Notes under the pieces: generated by a model
The model's database searches: none
Seen by the model: only the letters and a program-made list of their open reading frames with translations
Told to the model about the DNA's origin: nothing
Made by a program: the position numbers and the translations under genes
Shown: piece after piece, positions 60,871 through 64,000 of the stretch
How the letters are laid out: each line of letters begins with the position of its first letter
Numbering within the stretch: position 1 is the stretch's first letter
DNA from: Embleya sp049739465
GTDB lineage: Bacteria > Actinomycetota > Actinomycetes > Streptomycetales > Streptomycetaceae
Length of the DNA: 64,000 nucleotides
Reading direction: 5' to 3'
NCBI RefSeq assembly: GCF_049739465.1
Contig: NZ_JBMHHY010000003.1
Coordinates: forward strand, 343,099-407,098

Positions 60871-62109
60871 ATGGCGGGGAACCTTGGGGACAACGTCAGG
60901 AAGTACCGGCGTGTAGCCGGATGGAGTCAGGAGCAGTTGGCCGAGGCCGCCGGGCTCGCGACATCGACGGTGGCCAAGGTCGAGCGAGACGGAGACGTCA
61001 AGATTGCGACCCTCCATCTACTTGCCCGCGCCCTCGACGTGACGACGTCGGCGTTGTTCGCTGCGTCGGTTCCGCAGCCTGTGCGGAACGAAGAAGGAAC
61101 GCGGGTCCAACTGATCGAGCTCAGGCAGGCGATCACGCCCCCGATCGGCCTGTTCGACTCGACTCCCACAACGGAGATCACGATAGAGGCGTTGGCCGGT
61201 GCACGGAGACGGATCGGCGACGCGCATACGGCCTACCACGCAGACCGATACGATTCCATTGCACTGGAATTGCCTGGCATCCTGCGGTCCATGCAACGGC
61301 AATCGGAGATTGCTGACGACCTTCGAGCAGAAGTGATTTCGGTTCGTGTCGGCGGCCTGTATCTGGCGGGCAAGTATCTCACCCAGGTCAGGCAATACGA
61401 TCTTGCGTATCACGCGCTCTCCGAAGGAATTCGAGAGGCTCGCGCGCTCGACCGGAAGCTTTTTGCGGCCACCGGCGTGGTCGGCATGTGTTGGCTGCTG
61501 CTACGGCAGGGACGCTTCGACGAGTGCGAGCGTCTCGCCTCCGTCACGGCCGATGCCATAGAGCCGCAAGTCTCCAAAGCCACCCCGGGGCACTTGGCAG
61601 TGTGGGGAGAACTCCTGCAGCGGGTCGCGGCGGCGGCCGTCCGGAACAACAAGCCGGATGTCGGCCGGGAAGCCCGAAGGTTGGCTGTTTCAGCGGCGAG
61701 TGCCATCGATGCGGAACACACCGACTATCGAACCCATTGGGGGTCGTTCGGACCTCTCACGGCCGCGATGAAGACCGTGGAGGATCTGTCGATCGTGGGC
61801 GATCATCGGTCGGTACTCCGGCACGTCGACGATGGGCCGATCAGCAGCATCAAAGCGATCAAGCGCCTGGGACGCCCCTCTCCCAATACCTGGAATCGAC
61901 ACCGCTTGGATGTGGCCCGCGCGCACGCGGCCTTGGGTGATCATCGAGAAGCGATGGACGAACTCACCGGAATTCGCCGGGAGTCCCCCGAGTGGGTCAA
62001 GCATCAGGGGATGGCCCGAGAGGTCATGGAAGACATCCTGCACGGCCGCAAGCGCACCCTTACGAGTGACATGCGGGAGATGGCGTCCTACCTGCACGTT
62101 GCCGGCTAA
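60871..62109 (+). CDS. XRE-family regulator with TPR-like C-terminal domain
   Basis: A 412-residue regulator. An N-terminal XRE HTH (about 5-65: VRKYRRVAGWSQEQLAEAAG, LATSTVAKVERDGDVKI) is followed by about 300 residues of helical repeats (LAYHALSEGIREARALDRKL, DECERLASVTADAIEPQVSK). Such HTH-TPR proteins are common peptide-sensing or developmental regulators in streptomycetes. Base composition is visibly less GC-rich than its neighbours, suggesting horizontal acquisition. ATG 60871 has GGTGAGGG upstream. Confidence 0.85.
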   Translation: MAGNLGDNVRKYRRVAGWSQEQLAEAAGLATSTVAKVERDGDVKIATLHLLARALDVTTSALFAASVPQPVRNEEGTRVQLIELRQAITPPIGLFDSTPTTEITIEALAGARRRIGDAHTAYHADRYDSIALELPGILRSMQRQSEIADDLRAEVISVRVGGLYLAGKYLTQVRQYDLAYHALSEGIREARALDRKLFAATGVVGMCWLLLRQGRFDECERLASVTADAIEPQVSKATPGHLAVWGELLQRVAAAAVRNNKPDVGREARRLAVSAASAIDAEHTDYRTHWGSFGPLTAAMKTVEDLSIVGDHRSVLRHVDDGPISSIKAIKRLGRPSPNTWNRHRLDVARAHAALGDHREAMDELTGIRRESPEWVKHQGMAREVMEDILHGRKRTLTSDMREMASYLHVAG

Positions 62110-62190
62110 CCATCGCGATCCGCGATGGAACGAAACGAGCATGAGCCGAACCGTCGCGCCGACGCTCTGGTTGCGCGCCTGACCTGTTCC

Positions 62191-62226
62191 TAAAGTCACG
62201 AGAAAACCAACCAAGAGGACTCTTGG
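62191..62226 (+). promoter_or_regulatory. Promoter-like box and 16-bp dyad before small gene
   Basis: TAAAGT (62191-62196) is -10-like. CCAAGAG-GA-CTCTTGG (62211-62226) is a 7-bp-arm dyad just before the start at 62234, possibly an operator of the XRE regulator. Confidence 0.4.
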
Positions 62227-62233
62227 GGGACTC

Positions 62234-62536
62234 GTGACCGATCAACCGAAGCGACCGGAAGCCGCCCGATCGCCAGGCGTCCGAAAGCCGGACAGCCCAA
62301 CGGCCGGCAAAACCCGCGCGGTCTTTCCAACGGCCCCGGCAAGCACTCCGAACGCGAAAAGCGGCATCGTCCTGACGCTCTATCACGTCGACCAAGACGG
62401 CATCCGTGTAGTGCGACCCCGCGCACAGGCGCCCGGCAACTCGGCGCCGTGGCCGTGGGGCGACGACCTCCCCGACCGCGAACCGCCGTGCACGTGCTCG
62501 CCGAACTGCCACTACCTGCACCCGAACGAGCCGTAA
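62234..62536 (+). CDS. Small protein of accessory region, CxC...C motif
   Basis: A 100-residue protein of unknown role. The N-terminal half is basic and low-complexity (QPKRPEAARSPGVRKPDSPT); the C-terminus contains SGIVLTLYHVDQDGIRVVRP and EPPCTCSPNCHYLHPNEP, which could bind metal. GTG 62234 with TTGGGGGA upstream. Followed by several more very small genes on the same strand. Confidence 0.55.
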   Translation: MTDQPKRPEAARSPGVRKPDSPTAGKTRAVFPTAPASTPNAKSGIVLTLYHVDQDGIRVVRPRAQAPGNSAPWPWGDDLPDREPPCTCSPNCHYLHPNEP

Positions 62537-62580
62537 CCAACACGCGAGAAAGAGCGGGCCGAGTTCCCGCTCCCCCGGCC

Positions 62581-62597
62581 CTGTGCCCCGGGCACAG
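62581..62597. repeat. 17-bp palindrome
   Basis: CTGTGCCC-C-GGGCACAG, perfect 8-bp arms around one base, just before the small Cys-rich gene at 62620. Confidence 0.6.
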
Positions 62598-62619
62598 ATT
62601 CGACGAAGGCGAGTCACCC

Positions 62620-62793
62620 GTGAACGGCTGCCGAACGTGCCTCAACTGTGCTCGCGTCGTGGTCTCAGAGGGCCGACCCCCTGAACTCCCCTGGTGTCCG
62701 CGCCCGCACATGCATGCCACGGCCCAAAGCCTCACCGCGCCGAGCCGGCCCCCGCACGGCGGGCCACCGATTTCGCCACAACCACAACCCTGA
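62620..62793 (+). CDS. Small Cys-rich protein
   Basis: A 57-residue frame. GTG 62620 has GAAGGCGAG upstream. It begins MNGCRTCLNCARVVVSEG then LPWCPRPHMHA, four Cys plus two His suggesting a zinc ribbon or knuckle. The C-terminal third is Pro/Gly-rich. In-frame codons upstream also encode CPGH, so the true N-terminus may differ, but no start codon is available there after the previous gene ends. Confidence 0.4.
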   Translation: MNGCRTCLNCARVVVSEGRPPELPWCPRPHMHATAQSLTAPSRPPHGGPPISPQPQP

Positions 62794-62814
62794 TCAACGG
62801 GAAGGATCCGCCGG

Positions 62815-62964
62815 ATGCCCAAGAAGGCACCGAGTGCAAAGCACACACCCGTACCCCCGTCGAACGCCCTGCGACGCGCGGCCATCCTGCGCGTAGCCCG
62901 CCGGCGGTACGCCACTCGCGCCGGCGCCTGGTTCCCGGCCCGCCGATACGGAACCGGATCGTGA
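62815..62964 (+). CDS. 49-residue basic protein, coupled to next gene
   Basis: ATG 62815 with GGGAAGG 8 nt upstream. The product is basic (LRRAAILRVARRRYATRAG) and may bind nucleic acid. The stop TGA overlaps GTG 62961 of the next gene (GTGA), supporting real translation. Unknown family. Confidence 0.5.
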   Translation: MPKKAPSAKHTPVPPSNALRRAAILRVARRRYATRAGAWFPARRYGTGS

Positions 62965-63248
62965 CCGGAGCCGACTTCGTCGTCAACGCGGTCGGGGAGG
63001 TGGTCCCGGTCGTCATCCCTCGCACCATGCCGCCCCGGGAGGAACCCCGCCGTGTGGCCGAGCGGATCGGCGCGGGGGATTGGGTCGCCCCGCTACCGGG
63101 CCGCGGACGCGACTTTCCCGCCGGCCGGGTCGAACGGGCCGAGGACTGCGCCGGGCTGGACAACGACCGGGTGCTGATCGTCATCGCCGGCGGCCTGCCG
63201 CACATGGTGCGTGCGTCCGAGGTCTACCGCGTCGACCCGCCGCGCTGA
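62961..63248 (+). CDS. Small protein of unknown function
   Basis: A 95-residue protein starting at GTG 62961 inside the previous stop. It looks like a small beta-rich fold: FVVNAVGEVVPVVIPRTMP, then GAGDWVAPLPGRGRDFPAGR and NDRVLIVIAGGLPHMVRASE. No motif recognised. Part of the run of small same-strand genes behind the XRE regulator. Confidence 0.6.
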   Translation: MTGADFVVNAVGEVVPVVIPRTMPPREEPRRVAERIGAGDWVAPLPGRGRDFPAGRVERAEDCAGLDNDRVLIVIAGGLPHMVRASEVYRVDPPR

Positions 63249-63289
63249 CCCCCACCGCCGATCCACCAACTCAGGACAGGCAGAACAAC

Positions 63290-63567
63290 ATGACCCGATC
63301 AAAACCGGAACCGGAACCGGCCCGATCCCTCCTCTCGCTCGCGAACACGTGCGCCCAGTGGACCCAGCACCCGTGGGAGGTCGTCCGCGGTGCTGCCCGC
63401 GAAGCCGGGCCCGCCATGTAAGAAGCCATCATTGCGGCCGGACAGTGGGACAAGCTCACGCCGACCCAACGCGCAGGCGTGGTGTGGGACATGACCCTCG
63501 CGTACACGATCGCCGAGAACGACGAGCGCCGCACGCCCGCACACCTCATCCACCGGTGCCGCTCCGC
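63290..63567 (+). pseudogene. Small gene interrupted by an in-frame TAA
   Basis: ATG 63290 opens a 43-codon frame ending in EVVRGAAREAGPAM and TAA at 63419-63421. The same frame continues with gene-like sequence EAIIAAGQWDKLTPTQRAGV and MTLAYTIAENDERRTPAHLI. CAA to TAA would explain the break. After about 63567 the open frame runs into repeat DNA. Read either as a nonsense-mutated gene, two separate small genes, or readthrough. Confidence 0.55.
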
Positions 63568-63662
63568 GGCTGATTGCCCGCCCGCTCGGCGGCCGGTGGT
63601 TCGGCCGATCCGGGCTCGGCTGCCGCAGTGTCGTCGTTGCCCGTCCGCTCGGCGGCCGTTCC

Positions 63663-63998
63663 GGGTCCGTTCGGCGGGGCGGGGTCGTGGTGGTGGCCGC
63701 CGTGTCGTCGTTGCACGTCCCCTCCGGGGCCGGGGTTTTGCTTGCTTGGTGCTTCGCATCCGTTGTTGCCCGTCCACTACGTGGCCGCTGCTGCCCGGGT
63801 CGGCTTCGCTGGTTCGCGGTCGGGTGCGGTTGGCCGCTCGGCGTCGTGGTGTTGGGCTGCTGGCGCGGTGGCCCTGGGTCCGTTCGGCGGGGCCGGGTCG
63901 TGGCAGGTGGCCGCCGTCTCGTCGTTGCACGTCCCCTCCGGGGCCGGGGTCTTTGCTTGGTGCTCCGCATCCGTTGTTGCCCGTCCACTACGTGGCCG
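63663..63998 (+). repeat. Two ~125-bp direct repeats, 213-bp period
   Basis: Units at 63663-63787 and 63876-63998 share GGGTCCGTTCGGCGGGGC, GTCGTTGCACGTCCCCTCCG and CATCCGTTGTTGCCCGTCC. A partial GTCGTCGTTGCCCGTCCGCT occurs at about 63631. The array may continue beyond the window. No gene assigned from 63568 to the end. Confidence 0.8.
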
Positions 63999-64000
63999 TC

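Noticed and set aside
1..64000. CRISPR array, tRNA, rRNA or complete insertion sequence
   Set aside because: No regularly spaced identical repeats with unique spacers, no cloverleaf-like segment and no transposase gene were seen. A tRNA scan was not possible here.

Overview
The window is very high-GC actinobacterial DNA and is best explained as a streptomycete-type chromosome. It carries rbpA behind a sigma-R-type promoter, followed by fxsA and a polyprenol-phosphate mannosyltransferase, an order I recall from Streptomyces coelicolor. It has three enzymes of F420-using families, abundant GNAT, MFS, MarR, GntR and MocR genes, leaderless promoters of the TANNNT type, and one rare TTA codon of the kind read by bldA tRNA. 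The species cannot be named from this sequence. I found no rRNA, tRNA, CRISPR array or complete insertion sequence.

Layout. 1-9 kb: a truncated GNAT, an intergenic repeat cluster, a MocR regulator, a NarL-type two-component pair divergent from a MacB/LolD-like ABC exporter, ilvE and a His-rich secreted peptide. 9-18.5 kb: a heterodimeric ABC exporter behind a SoxR/MerR-type promoter, an MFS/GntR divergent pair, a PLP enzyme, bioB and a DJ-1 family protein. 18.5-30 kb: an F420/PPOX protein, a PEP-mutase-like enzyme, a CoA ligase, a superoxide dismutase with a SufR-like regulator, a questin-oxidase-like protein, an aldo/keto reductase, an MFS/MarR pair and a lactonase-fold protein. 30-38 kb: DedA, three more GNATs, small redox proteins, an HTH protein of unknown role and a FolC-like ligase.

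38-46 kb is the conserved core block: two small membrane proteins and an FtsK/SpoIIIE-like ATPase, a large GAF-SpoIIE-HATPase phosphatase that carries the only TTA codon I found, rbpA, fxsA and the mannosyltransferase. 46-60 kb: a MocR-YczE divergent pair, an amidohydrolase, an Lrp regulator, an integrase-like protein lacking key catalytic residues, and a run of CaiB/BaiF CoA-transferase, a DUF3050-like protein, an M24 peptidase and an acyl-CoA dehydrogenase, then a DHA2 exporter with MarR and a fusion of an F420-type reductase with hemerythrin.

60-64 kb looks accessory. It has lower GC in an XRE/TPR regulator, several very small Cys-containing or basic genes in a row, a reading frame broken by an in-frame stop, and long direct repeats at the window edge.

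The most notable findings are a roughly 110-bp repeat family in four scattered places, the SoxR-like promoter with its 19-bp spacer, a 39-bp concentric operator upstream of the reductase-hemerythrin fusion, the TTA codon in the phosphatase, and the FtsK-like cassette resembling conjugation genes. I did not find a clear complete new defence or biosynthetic system.
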